This document shows positions 43,602-51,287 of a stretch of 64,000 nucleotides of DNA, piece by piece. The position numbers and the translations under genes were made by a program. The stretch is from Nocardia blacklockiae (GTDB taxonomy: Bacteria; Actinomycetota; Actinomycetes; Mycobacteriales; Mycobacteriaceae), in contig NZ_JADLRJ010000002.1 in NCBI RefSeq assembly GCF_015477355.1, forward strand, positions 620,001-684,000. Direction: 5' to 3'. Each line of letters begins with the position of its first letter. Within the stretch, counting starts at the first letter, position 1. The notes beneath the pieces were generated by a model. That model did no database searches and was not told the DNA's origin. It saw nothing but the letters and a program-made list of their open reading frames with translations.

Positions 43602-44075
43602 GTGGCAGACACCATCACCCTCGAACGCACCTACCCGACCACGGCCGAACGGGTCTGGGAGTTATGGACCACCGCGGACGGCATTCCGCGGTGGTGGGCG
43701 CCCGACGGATTCGAGGTGCGCGTCGACGAGATCGAGGTGCGGGCGGGCGGCGGACTCGTCTACACCATGACCGCGACCGGGCCCGAGCAGATCGAGTTCA
43801 TGAAGTCGGCGGGAATGCCGTTGGCGACCACGTCCCACAAGACCTTCACCGAAGTCGAGCCGGTGCGGCGGCTGGCCTATACGTCGCTGATCGATTTCGT
43901 GCCCGGCCACGACGCCTACGACCACCTGACCACCGTCGAATTCACTCCCGTGGCGGACGGCGTGCGAGTCGTGATGACCCTCGAGCCGCTGCACGACGAG
44001 GAATGGACGCAGCGCATCGTCGCCGGGCGCTCCAACGAATTGGACAACCTCGGCAAATTGGTCGCGAGCGAGTAG
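43602..44075 (+). CDS. AHSA1/SRPBCC-family protein
   Basis: A 157-residue START-like ligand-binding fold. TLERTYPTTAERVWELWTTA and WWAPDGFEVRV near the start, and VEFTPVADGVRVVMTLEPLH later, fit AHSA1 (activator of Hsp90 ATPase homologue) proteins, which bind hydrophobic molecules. GTG start with CAGGAG 8 bases before. The RibD-type reductase follows at once. Confidence 0.82.
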   Translation: MADTITLERTYPTTAERVWELWTTADGIPRWWAPDGFEVRVDEIEVRAGGGLVYTMTATGPEQIEFMKSAGMPLATTSHKTFTEVEPVRRLAYTSLIDFVPGHDAYDHLTTVEFTPVADGVRVVMTLEPLHDEEWTQRIVAGRSNELDNLGKLVASE

Positions 44076-44080
44076 CGGCG

Positions 44081-44673
44081 ATGGAAAGGTTATCGGCGCG
44101 CACGCGGTATCGGTCGACGGCTACATCACCGGACGCGATCCTGGACCGGGAGAGGGGCTCGGCGACGGAAAAATGCTCTTCGACTGGTATTTCGACGGCG
44201 ATACGCCGAGCCGGGTGTTCGACGGATTCACGCTCAGTGCGGCCAGTGCCGAGGTGTTCGACGGGCTCGCCGGAAGTCTTGGGGCGGTGGTGGCGGGGCA
44301 CACCACGTACCTGGACTCCGACCGTTTCCACGGTTTCAGCCCGCATCCGAAGGCTCCGCTGTTCGTGCTCGCGCACCAGCGGGATCCGGAGGCGACGACC
44401 CGGCAGACCTTCGTCACCACGGGCATCGAGGACGCGATCGCCGCGGCGCGCGAGACGGCGGGCGCCGACAACGTCGGTCTCATGGGCGGCATCGCCGTCA
44501 CCGAGGGACTGCGCGCGGGACTCGTCGACGAGATCGTGCTGCACCAGGTGCCGATTCTGCTCGGCGGCGGCCGGCCGTTCTTCCACTCGCTCCCGAGCCA
44601 CATTCACCTGCGCCTCGTGGAAGCCGTTGCGGCGCCGGGCGTTACGCATCTCCGTTACGAGGTTCAGCGATGA
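44081..44673 (+). pseudogene. RibD-type dihydrofolate reductase-family protein, start codon out of frame
   Basis: The product reads GKVIGAHAVSVDGYITGRDP, then GLGDGKMLFDWYFDGD and VGLMGGIAVTEGLRAGLVDE, the RibD C-terminal reductase fold. The only ATG in the right place (44081) is one base out of frame: ATGGAAAGG where ATGGGAAAGG would give M-G-K-V-I. No other in-frame start exists before 44173, which would remove the first 30 residues of the cofactor fold. A one-base loss or a sequencing slip explains this. Ends with ATGA overlap to the PPOX gene. Confidence 0.75.
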
Positions 44674-45050
44674 CGATCGATCCCCGCGTACGGGACGTTC
44701 TCGACGGCACCCCGCAGGCCCACCTCGCCACCGTCCTGCCCGACGGCGGTCCGCACGCGGTTCCGGTGTGGGTCGGCGCCCACGGCGACCACGTCGTGAT
44801 CATCACCGGCCCTACTTCACGCAAGGCTCGTAATCTGCGACGGGATCCGCGGGTGGCGCTGTCCATGACCGCCCCGGACAACCCGTATCAGTCGATCCTG
44901 CTCCGCGGCCGGGTCGTCGAATGGATCGACGGCGACGCGGGCTGGGAAATCGTCGACCGCCTCGCGAAGAAGTACATCGGCACGCCGTACGGCCGTGATC
45001 AGGACCGCGTCGCCGTGCTCATCGAGCTCGAGCACCAGACCATCGGCTGA
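44670..45050 (+). CDS. PPOX-class (pyridoxamine oxidase-like) F420/flavin protein
   Basis: A 126-residue split-barrel protein. HLATVLPDGGPHAVPVWVGA, RKARNLRRDPRVALSM and the C-terminal half fit small PPOX-class enzymes, which in Actinobacteria often use F420. It overlaps the previous stop by 4 bp and is in one operon with AHSA1 and RibD-type genes. Confidence 0.82.
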   Translation: MTIDPRVRDVLDGTPQAHLATVLPDGGPHAVPVWVGAHGDHVVIITGPTSRKARNLRRDPRVALSMTAPDNPYQSILLRGRVVEWIDGDAGWEIVDRLAKKYIGTPYGRDQDRVAVLIELEHQTIG

Positions 45051-45060
45051 GGCCAGCCGA

Positions 45061-45786
45061 TCAGCGGTCCCCGTTCCCGGCCGACAAGGCCGTGAGCAGG
45101 CCGTTCTCGTTGAACGCCACCGCGATCCGCAGACCCGGACCCTCGACGTACAGCTTCGATCCGTCCTCGGAGAAGCCCGCGTCGAGCCCGCGCCGCACCG
45201 CGTAACTGTGCAGTGCGCGACGGTGATCCGGCAGGCCGAGCTTGTCGACCGCCTGCATCACCCGGGACACGCGCAGCATGTCGGGTGCGGGGACGACCAG
45301 GTCCGGGTGCTCCACCAGCACCGCGAGCCGGGTGCCGCCCCCGACCGGCGCGCTGTACCAGGTCCAGCTGCCCGACACCGCTTTCGCCAATTCGCCGACC
45401 AGCCAGTTGACCCGCACCGGCTCGGTCGGCGATCCCGGAAACTCGGCGAACGGCACCTCCGGCTCCGACAGCAACGAGATCCCGTGCCGCACACCGTAAT
45501 CGCGCACCGACTCGGCCAGCGCGGTCACCTCGTCGGGGTACCAGTCGGGATTGGCCCAACTCCACAACCACGACTGCGGCCCCGGCGCGGCGGTGCCCAG
45601 CACATGAAATCGCGTGCACACCAGCTCCCGATCGCCGGTGAACGTGAAGCGCGGCGGCTCGTAGGCCACCGCCCACGCGGGCACCCCGAGCACCTCGCCC
45701 ATGTACTCCTGATGCTCATACGACATCAGCGCCGCGTCGTCCATCAACTCGTCGATCGCTGTCGTCGACTCGAAAGTTCCTCCCAC
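45061..45786 (-). CDS. DUF6882-like protein
   Basis: A 241-residue soluble protein. LMSYEHQEYMGEVLGVPAWA and FHVLGTAAPGPQSWLWSWAN, plus ALAESVRDYGVRHGI, resemble the DUF6882 family of unknown function. GTG start. Convergent with the PPOX gene. Confidence 0.65.
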   Translation of the reverse strand: MGGTFESTTAIDELMDDAALMSYEHQEYMGEVLGVPAWAVAYEPPRFTFTGDRELVCTRFHVLGTAAPGPQSWLWSWANPDWYPDEVTALAESVRDYGVRHGISLLSEPEVPFAEFPGSPTEPVRVNWLVGELAKAVSGSWTWYSAPVGGGTRLAVLVEHPDLVVPAPDMLRVSRVMQAVDKLGLPDHRRALHSYAVRRGLDAGFSEDGSKLYVEGPGLRIAVAFNENGLLTALSAGNGDR

Positions 45787-45857
45787 GCCGCAAGCCTAGT
45801 CCGGCGGGTGGCACGTCCGGGCCCACGACTTCTGGGGGCATCGCGTCCCCGCGCGAC

Positions 45858-46502
45858 CTACTCCGCGACCTCCACCCGGATCTCGCCGCCGAGGTGGTAA
45901 CCCTCCGACAGCTCCAACGTGTCGCCGCTCCAGAAGCGGCCCGGGTCGTACCAATTCGGGCGGCGGGCGGGCAGCAGTCCCATGGATTGGTAAGTGAGGG
46001 CGACTATTTCGGCGCAGTAGGCGCTGCGGAGGTCCGGGGACGGCTCGGGAGTGCGGGGTGTGCGGCGCAGGCCGGTGAGGCGGCCGCGGAACCAGCGGGC
46101 GGCGAGGCTGGAGGTGGAGGGGAAGGGGATGCCGTCGAGGCGGGCGACGGTGCGGAGGGCGTTGTCCTCCATCTCGCGGGTGACGGGGCGGTCGAGCTGG
46201 CGGAGCCAGGCGCGCTGGCCGTAGCGCCGGGTCCACACGAGCACCGCGTCGCGCAGGTCGTGCAGCTGGGCGCCGCGGTGGGTGGTGCCCGACCACATGT
46301 CGGGCAGGGAGCGCCCCAGTTCGGCGTGCCAGATCAGGACCGGTAGATCGTCGACGGCCACGGCCATGCCGACGTGGTTGACCGGGCTGTTGGTGGTCAT
46401 CCGGATGGCTCGATCGGCCGCCGAACTGCCGCGGAACAACCAGAGGTCGCCGGTGCGCGTGAGTTCGAGTGCCCGGTCGAGATCAATGCTCGTGCCCGCC
46501 AT
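45858..46502 (-). CDS. Permuted NlpC/P60-like (YiiX-type) cysteine hydrolase
   Basis: A 214-residue papain-like protein in the permuted order: the His comes first in SPVNHVGMAVAV (H43) and the Cys later in RSAYCAEIVALTYQSMGL (C163). GDLWLFRGSS at the start is the typical first strand. Such enzymes cut amide or ester bonds in peptidoglycan or lipids. No signal peptide is seen. It is divergent from the next short gene with 18 bp between starts. Confidence 0.75.
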   Translation of the reverse strand: MAGTSIDLDRALELTRTGDLWLFRGSSAADRAIRMTTNSPVNHVGMAVAVDDLPVLIWHAELGRSLPDMWSGTTHRGAQLHDLRDAVLVWTRRYGQRAWLRQLDRPVTREMEDNALRTVARLDGIPFPSTSSLAARWFRGRLTGLRRTPRTPEPSPDLRSAYCAEIVALTYQSMGLLPARRPNWYDPGRFWSGDTLELSEGYHLGGEIRVEVAE

Positions 46503-46520
46503 GCCAAGTAGCCTAGGCAC

Positions 46521-46694
46521 ATGCGCTGGTGGAAGATACTCGGTCTGGCAGGCGCGGCCGGTGTGGCCGCCACCGGAGTCGTGATCGTGCGGGCGGAACG
46601 GAAACGGCGTTCCTACACACCGGAACAGGTCCGGGCACGCCTACAGGAGCGGATCGCAGCGGGGCCCGAGGACATCGACGAAGCCCAGGGCTGA
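46521..46694 (+). CDS. Small conserved single-pass membrane protein
   Basis: A 57-residue protein: MRWWKILGLAGAAGVAATGV then VIVRAERKRRSYTPEQVRAR and a short acidic end. One helix, a basic stop-transfer patch and the YTPEQVRARL segment are typical of small proteins conserved across Mycobacteriales. Function unknown. Its end is 7 bp from the stop of the convergent gene. Confidence 0.7.
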   Translation: MRWWKILGLAGAAGVAATGVVIVRAERKRRSYTPEQVRARLQERIAAGPEDIDEAQG

Positions 46695-46701
46695 CCGCCA
46701 C

Positions 46702-47025
46702 CTATCGCGGCGACCGCGCGAAAAGCCTTTTGCTCCAAGAGGTTTCGTCTCCTGCACCTCGCCGCCGATCCACGAACACGATCAGCAGGATTCCCACCAC
46801 CAATCCGATCCCCGCGAAAACCCCTGCGGCCGTGGCCACATCCCACTGCCCCGCGGTCCCGGCGACGATCGCGACCACCGCCGCGAGCACACCGAACAGC
46901 AACACCACGAACCCCGCCCAATTCCTCGTGTCCGCAAGCATTTCCCCCGGCTGTGCCTCCGTCGAGCGGGCGATGTCGGTGGCGTCGTCGAGCGGCGGGA
47001 TCTCGGGCTGTTCCTGCACGGTCAT
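46702..47025 (-). CDS. Two-helix membrane protein
   Basis: A 107-residue protein with helices at about 37-60 (GFVVLLFGVLAAVVAIVAGT) and 66-86 (AAGVFAGIGLVVGILLIVFV), an acidic Pro-rich N-terminus and a basic C-terminus. No recognised domain. Confidence 0.65.
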   Translation of the reverse strand: MTVQEQPEIPPLDDATDIARSTEAQPGEMLADTRNWAGFVVLLFGVLAAVVAIVAGTAGQWDVATAAGVFAGIGLVVGILLIVFVDRRRGAGDETSWSKRLFARSPR

Positions 47026-47131
47026 GCTGTGACTTCCTCGCGTCCGGGTTCCGGGCGTGCTGCCCGTACCTGTCTCGGCGTATTTCCCGGTACGAGCGCC
47101 CTAAACCACACCGGCAGCGCGCAACCGAGGT

Positions 47132-48058
47132 TCAGCGGAACCGGAGCACCGAGAGCGCCCCGGCGACCATGCAGTACACCGCGAAGGGCAGCAGCGTGCG
47201 GGTCCGGAAGTAGCGCTCGAGAAAGCGCACGGCCAGCGCCGACGACACCCCGGATACCAGCGCGCCCAACAACATCGGCCCCCGGCTGGCGGCAATGCCC
47301 GGTTCGGCGAGCTCCGGCAGCTCGAGCACCCCGGCGCCCAGGATCGCCGGAGTGGCCAGCAGGAAGGCGAATTTCGCGGCGTGCTCGCGTTCGAGTCCGC
47401 GCCACAGGCCGCCGACCATGGTCAGGCCCGCGCGGCTGAAACCGGTCAGCAGCGCGCCGGCCTGCGTCAAGCCGATGACCAGGGCATCGCGCACGTCCAG
47501 CGCCGCCAGCGGCCGGTCGCTCTGCCGAGGCAGCGTCGCGACCGCGGCGCCGCCCTGCCGCCGCGCGAACCGGCGGCCGTACTCGGCCAGCGTCGGTTCG
47601 TTGCGCCTGCGCAGGCCCTCCCCCACGACCAGCACCACGCCGTTGAGCGCCAGGAAGAGTCCGGCGTAGAACGGTGCCGCGAACAAGGCGTGCAGTGCAT
47701 GGTCCAGCAGCGACCCGAGTATCCCGACCGGAATGGTGGCGATCACGATCAGCCAGGCCAGGCGCTGCGCCACGGTCTCGGCGCGCCGGGTCCGCAGGGT
47801 GGCGAGGAAGCCGGTGATGATGGCGACCCAGTCCCGCCAGTAGTAACACAGCAGTGCCAGTGCCGTCGCCACGTGCAGCGCGACGATGAACGCCAGATAC
47901 GGTCTGCCCTCCGGCGATTCGCTGTCACCGGCCAGCCTCCGCCAGTCGCCGCCGAGCCAGTCGGCCACCAGCACGGAATGTCCGAGGCTGGAGATCGGGA
48001 AGAGTTCGGTGACGCCCTGCACGACACCGATGACGGTCGCTTCGAAATAAGTGAGCAT
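47132..48058 (-). CDS. uppP: Undecaprenyl-diphosphatase (UppP/BacA)
   Basis: A 308-residue membrane enzyme that recycles undecaprenyl pyrophosphate to the monophosphate carrier for cell wall synthesis; extra copies give bacitracin resistance. The active-site segments are GVVQGVTELFPISSLGH near the N-terminus and ALLTGFSRAGLTMVGGL in the second half. Eight membrane helices are expected. It lies 31 bp after the cytochrome-oxidase-like operon on the same strand and may be read through from it. Confidence 0.9.
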   Translation of the reverse strand: MLTYFEATVIGVVQGVTELFPISSLGHSVLVADWLGGDWRRLAGDSESPEGRPYLAFIVALHVATALALLCYYWRDWVAIITGFLATLRTRRAETVAQRLAWLIVIATIPVGILGSLLDHALHALFAAPFYAGLFLALNGVVLVVGEGLRRRNEPTLAEYGRRFARRQGGAAVATLPRQSDRPLAALDVRDALVIGLTQAGALLTGFSRAGLTMVGGLWRGLEREHAAKFAFLLATPAILGAGVLELPELAEPGIAASRGPMLLGALVSGVSSALAVRFLERYFRTRTLLPFAVYCMVAGALSVLRFR

Positions 48059-48088
48059 CGGCAACGAGTTTCGCACAGCCCCGTGCGG

Positions 48089-48385
48089 TCAGAGCAGATA
48101 GCTTCCCAGGACGGCGGCGAACAGCACGACCAGCCACGCGTCGGTGGCCCGCCGCAACCAGACCGGCGCACGGCGCACCTCCATGAAATACCGGACGATC
48201 AAGCGCGACTTGACGAATGCCAGCGCCACCACCGCGACCGTGATCGGCACGCTGGCGACCGCCGCGCCCGCCGAGTGGCCGGGCGCCAGCCACCACGAAC
48301 CGAGGGTGATCACGACGAGCGCGACCCACGCGAGGGTGATCGGCCGCGCGGCCGTGGCGAATCCCGTTGTGTCGGACATGCTCAT
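48089..48385 (-). CDS. Cytochrome c oxidase subunit IV-like membrane protein
   Basis: A 98-residue protein with three hydrophobic helices. RPITLAWVALVVITLGSWWL, VALAFVKSRLIVRYFMEVR and DAWLVVLFAAVLGSYLL match the prokaryotic COX4 pattern. Its ATG overlaps the stop of the subunit III-like gene by 4 bp. Confidence 0.82.
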   Translation of the reverse strand: MSMSDTTGFATAARPITLAWVALVVITLGSWWLAPGHSAGAAVASVPITVAVVALAFVKSRLIVRYFMEVRRAPVWLRRATDAWLVVLFAAVLGSYLL

Positions 48386-48978
48386 CTCATCACGTAGAGC
48401 AGGGCGAAGATGACGACCCACAGCAGATCCACCATGTGCCAGTAGATCGCACCGGATTCCACCATCGACACCCTGCGGCCGGCGGGGTTGCGCAACTCCC
48501 GGACGAGCACGCCCAGGACGACGAGCCCGATCGCGACATGCAGCAGGTGCACGCCGGTGAGCACGTAGTAGAACGAGTAGAACAACTCGGAATTCGTTCT
48601 GCCGGAGCGGATCTGCGATACCCACTCGTAGAGCTTGAGCAGCATGAACAGCACGCCGCAGCCCCCGGCCGCCCAGACCAGCCGCACCGCCTGCCGGATC
48701 CGGCCGGTACGCGTGGCGATCACGCCGCGCGCGACACACCACGACGAGGTGAGCAGGACGACCGTGTTCACCACGCCGATGTTCAGGTCGAGATGCTGCT
48801 GCGCAGCGAGGAATTCGCCCGGCGTCATGGCACGGTAGATCATGAACACGACGAAGTAGCCACCGAAGATGACCATGTCGCCGAGCACCATCACCCACAT
48901 GTGGCCGTCGCCGGGCAGGTGCGTTCGCGGTTGTCCGGCCGAATCAGCCTGTGCCGGAACCGAATCCGATCGTGTCAT
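48382..48978 (-). CDS. Cytochrome c oxidase subunit III-like (NorE-type) protein
   Basis: A 198-residue protein with five membrane helices. PGDGHMWVMVLGDMVIFGGY, the LNIGVVNTVVLLTSSWCVA helix and VLTGVHLLHVAIGLVVL with VESGAIYWHMVDLLWVVIF fit the short subunit III/NorE family. There is no catalytic subunit I beside it, so it probably assists another oxidase or reductase. Coupled to both neighbours by ATGA overlaps. Confidence 0.85.
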   Translation of the reverse strand: MTRSDSVPAQADSAGQPRTHLPGDGHMWVMVLGDMVIFGGYFVVFMIYRAMTPGEFLAAQQHLDLNIGVVNTVVLLTSSWCVARGVIATRTGRIRQAVRLVWAAGGCGVLFMLLKLYEWVSQIRSGRTNSELFYSFYYVLTGVHLLHVAIGLVVLGVLVRELRNPAGRRVSMVESGAIYWHMVDLLWVVIFALLYVMR

Positions 48979-49703
48979 GAGGTAGCTCCGTCCACCGTCG
49001 CGGCGTCGGCGGGCTCGCGGGCGGTCGCCTGTTTCAGCAGCACGATCAGCGCGCCCAGCCAGACGGTGAACACCACGACCGCCAGCCAGAAGGCGATGGA
49101 CCCGTTCCAGGCGAACGGCCCGGCGTCGAACAGGAACATCTGGGTCGCGACGACCTCGGTGACGATCTGCCAGATACTCACGTAGGCAAACCATTTCGGG
49201 AAGATCTCGTGCCTGTCGTAGAGGATCGCGACGGCCAGCACCAGATACGCGGTCGAGAAACAGCCCAGCGAGCCGTTGTAGGACAGCATTCCGAGGTCGT
49301 AGAGCAGCCCGACCACCTCGGGGTCACGGCCGGGACGGAAGGTGGCCGTCAGGAAGCAGGTGGCGACGAGCAGAAACCCCGGCAGCGCCCCGACCGCCAT
49401 GCCGCCGATGTAGCCGTAGGCGAACACCGACCCGACCGACATCCGCCTCATGTGATAGCCGACGAGCCCGTTGGTCACCGCCGCTCCCCCGAGCAGGATC
49501 AGCAGCAGACCGAAGCCCAACTGGATCGTGAAGTGGTGCGCGGCAAAGAATTCGACCTTCTGCGCGGTCGTCACGTCGGGGCGCGGCGGCGGCGTCACCC
49601 GCGTCAGCAGGCAGATGATCACACCGAAGGCGGCGTAGAAGCCGGGGAAGATCCAGTAGACGAACCAGACGTCGCGCCGGCCGCCCCGCACCGGGCCGCT
49701 CAT
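48975..49703 (-). CDS. Membrane protein, second of two related genes in the oxidase-like operon
   Basis: A 242-residue protein with six hydrophobic helices. VGSVFAYGYIGGMAVGALPG then FRPGRDPEVVGLLYDLGML and PFAWNGSIAFWLAVVVFTVW parallel AAFRPERDPELVQVLNDLAW and PLAWDGVLSFWLRNGSFALF in the next gene, so the two are paralogues. Function unknown. ATGA overlaps join it to both neighbours. Confidence 0.75.
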   Translation of the reverse strand: MSGPVRGGRRDVWFVYWIFPGFYAAFGVIICLLTRVTPPPRPDVTTAQKVEFFAAHHFTIQLGFGLLLILLGGAAVTNGLVGYHMRRMSVGSVFAYGYIGGMAVGALPGFLLVATCFLTATFRPGRDPEVVGLLYDLGMLSYNGSLGCFSTAYLVLAVAILYDRHEIFPKWFAYVSIWQIVTEVVATQMFLFDAGPFAWNGSIAFWLAVVVFTVWLGALIVLLKQATAREPADAATVDGATS

Positions 49704-50443
49704 CCGGCCACGCCCTCCGCCTGCGCCTGCCGCCGCAGCGTCCGGCGCAGCACGACGAACATGACGACGAGAAACAGCGCGAACGACCCGTTGCGCAGCC
49801 AGAACGACAGCACGCCGTCCCAGGCCAGCGGCCCCGTCCGGAATATCGCGGCACCGGCCGCCGGGATCATGGTCACCGCGGTCGCCAGCGAGTAGTGCCC
49901 GACCCAGCGCGGAAACACCGGCTCGGGACCGTCGTCGAAATAGACCGCGAGCGCCAGCAGCAGGAACTGGCTCACCACCATGCCGATCGGGGCGACGAAC
50001 ACGATCCACGCCAGATCGTTCAGCACCTGCACCAGCTCCGGGTCGCGCTCGGGCCGGAAGGCCGCGACGAGGAAGAAGATGTTCGACAGCGCGAAGATCG
50101 TGGCCCCGCTGACCACCGCGGTGAGGTAACAGAACGCGAATACCCCGCTCTGCGAACGCATCCGCTGCATCTGCACGACGATCACCGCGAAGAACGGCAG
50201 GATCATCATCCCGCACAGATTGAAGGTGACCATGCTGCCGCGGATCCACGCGGTGTTGTCGCGGTAGAACGACGCCACCTCCGCGGCGGACATCGACGGC
50301 GACATCGGCGGCCGGAATCCGGGAAACGCGAGGAAGGCCAGCAGGAGTACGAGCGCCGCCACGGGACCCGTCCACAGACTCACCCACTGCGCCTTGAGGT
50401 TTCCCGCCCGCGGCAGGCTCTGTGCTTGCTCGAGGATCTGCAC
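49700..50443 (-). CDS. Membrane protein, first gene of the oxidase-like operon
   Basis: A 247-residue six-helix protein. The GTG at 50443 follows GGAGGG. It shares the pattern F/RP-E/G-RDP...DL and the WDG/WNG helix with the next gene. The four-gene chain (two paralogues, subunit III-like, subunit IV-like) is strictly coupled by 4-bp overlaps, so a single membrane complex is likely. It diverges from a TetR gene. Confidence 0.75.
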   Translation of the reverse strand: MQILEQAQSLPRAGNLKAQWVSLWTGPVAALVLLLAFLAFPGFRPPMSPSMSAAEVASFYRDNTAWIRGSMVTFNLCGMMILPFFAVIVVQMQRMRSQSGVFAFCYLTAVVSGATIFALSNIFFLVAAFRPERDPELVQVLNDLAWIVFVAPIGMVVSQFLLLALAVYFDDGPEPVFPRWVGHYSLATAVTMIPAAGAAIFRTGPLAWDGVLSFWLRNGSFALFLVVMFVVLRRTLRRQAQAEGVAG

Positions 50444-50458
50444 CTGATCCCTCCAAAC

Positions 50459-50472
50459 CTGACCATAGTCAG
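50459..50472. promoter_or_regulatory. TetR operator copy beside the oxidase-like operon
   Basis: CTGACCATAGTCAG (arms CTGAC/GTCAG, 4-base centre), 16 bp before the first gene's start. A second copy lies at 50581-50594. Confidence 0.65.
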
Positions 50473-50580
50473 TTGTCTGCGCACTGGCGCCCGCACGGAA
50501 TCGAAGCCCGATCACGCTGCCCGACAAAGGGAGCCATCACAGTGACGGTAGCCCCGCCGGGCGCGTAAGGGAAGAGTTTT

Positions 50581-50594
50581 CTGATTTCAGTCAG
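50581..50594. promoter_or_regulatory. TetR operator copy beside the TetR gene
   Basis: CTGATTTCAGTCAG matches the other copy in both arms but one base, 25 bp before the TetR start. One copy near each divergent start suggests joint control. Confidence 0.6.
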
Positions 50595-50618
50595 CTTTGT
50601 GTGCCGTAGACTCGACAG

Positions 50619-51224
50619 GTGCTGAAGGACAAACCACCGGCGCGCGGCACGAAGGGCCGCCAGACCCGCGAGCGGCTGCTCGGTGCCGCGGTCGCCGAGT
50701 TCAAGCGCGACGGCATGGCGGGCGCCGACATCGCGGCGATCGTGTCGGCCGCCGGTGTCGCGCACGCCACCTTCTTCTTCCACTTCCCGACCAAGGAACA
50801 CGTCCTGTTCGAACTGGAGGAGCGCGAAGAGGAGCGCATCGCCGCCGATCTGGCGCGCTTCTTCGCCACACCCCACGACGTGCGGTCGACCCTCACCGAG
50901 ACGCTGCGCTCGCTCACCGACCTCGAACGCCGCCTGGGCCACCGATTGTTCAAAGACTTTCTGGGACTGCACTTCTCCTCCACCCGGCCCCCGTCGGAAG
51001 AGGTCCCGCTGCACCCCGTGATCGTCACCGTCGTCGAGGAACTGGGGCGCGCTCGGGAACGCGGTGAAATTCCCTCGGACACAGACGTTTTCCACAAGGG
51101 CGTGTCGTTCCTCGCCGGGCTCTACGCCCTGCTCATCATGCTGCCGCCGGACCGGGACGTCCGGGCACCGTTCCTCGACGAATACATCTCCACCTACATG
51201 CTCGGCCTGCGCGCCTCGGAGTAG
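50619..51224 (+). CDS. TetR-family regulator of the oxidase-like operon
   Basis: A 201-residue regulator. RERLLGAAVAEFKRDGMAGA and DIAAIVSAAGVAHATFFFHF form the DNA-binding domain. It is divergent from the four-gene membrane operon with paired CTGAY-N4-GTCAG sites between. GTG start. Confidence 0.85.
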   Translation: MLKDKPPARGTKGRQTRERLLGAAVAEFKRDGMAGADIAAIVSAAGVAHATFFFHFPTKEHVLFELEEREEERIAADLARFFATPHDVRSTLTETLRSLTDLERRLGHRLFKDFLGLHFSSTRPPSEEVPLHPVIVTVVEELGRARERGEIPSDTDVFHKGVSFLAGLYALLIMLPPDRDVRAPFLDEYISTYMLGLRASE

Positions 51225-51235
51225 CAGTCACGTCT

Positions 51236-51258
51236 TGTCGAGAAAGTAATTCTCGACA
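51236..51258. promoter_or_regulatory. Inverted repeat upstream of the DapB-fold dehydrogenase
   Basis: TGTCGAGAA (51236-51244) and TTCTCGACA (51250-51258) form perfect 9-base arms around AGTAA, 11 bp after the TetR stop. There is no T-run, so an operator is more likely than a terminator, but both are possible. Confidence 0.5.
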
Positions 51259-51287
51259 TTTGAAGTTCACATAAGACTTTCGTGATA

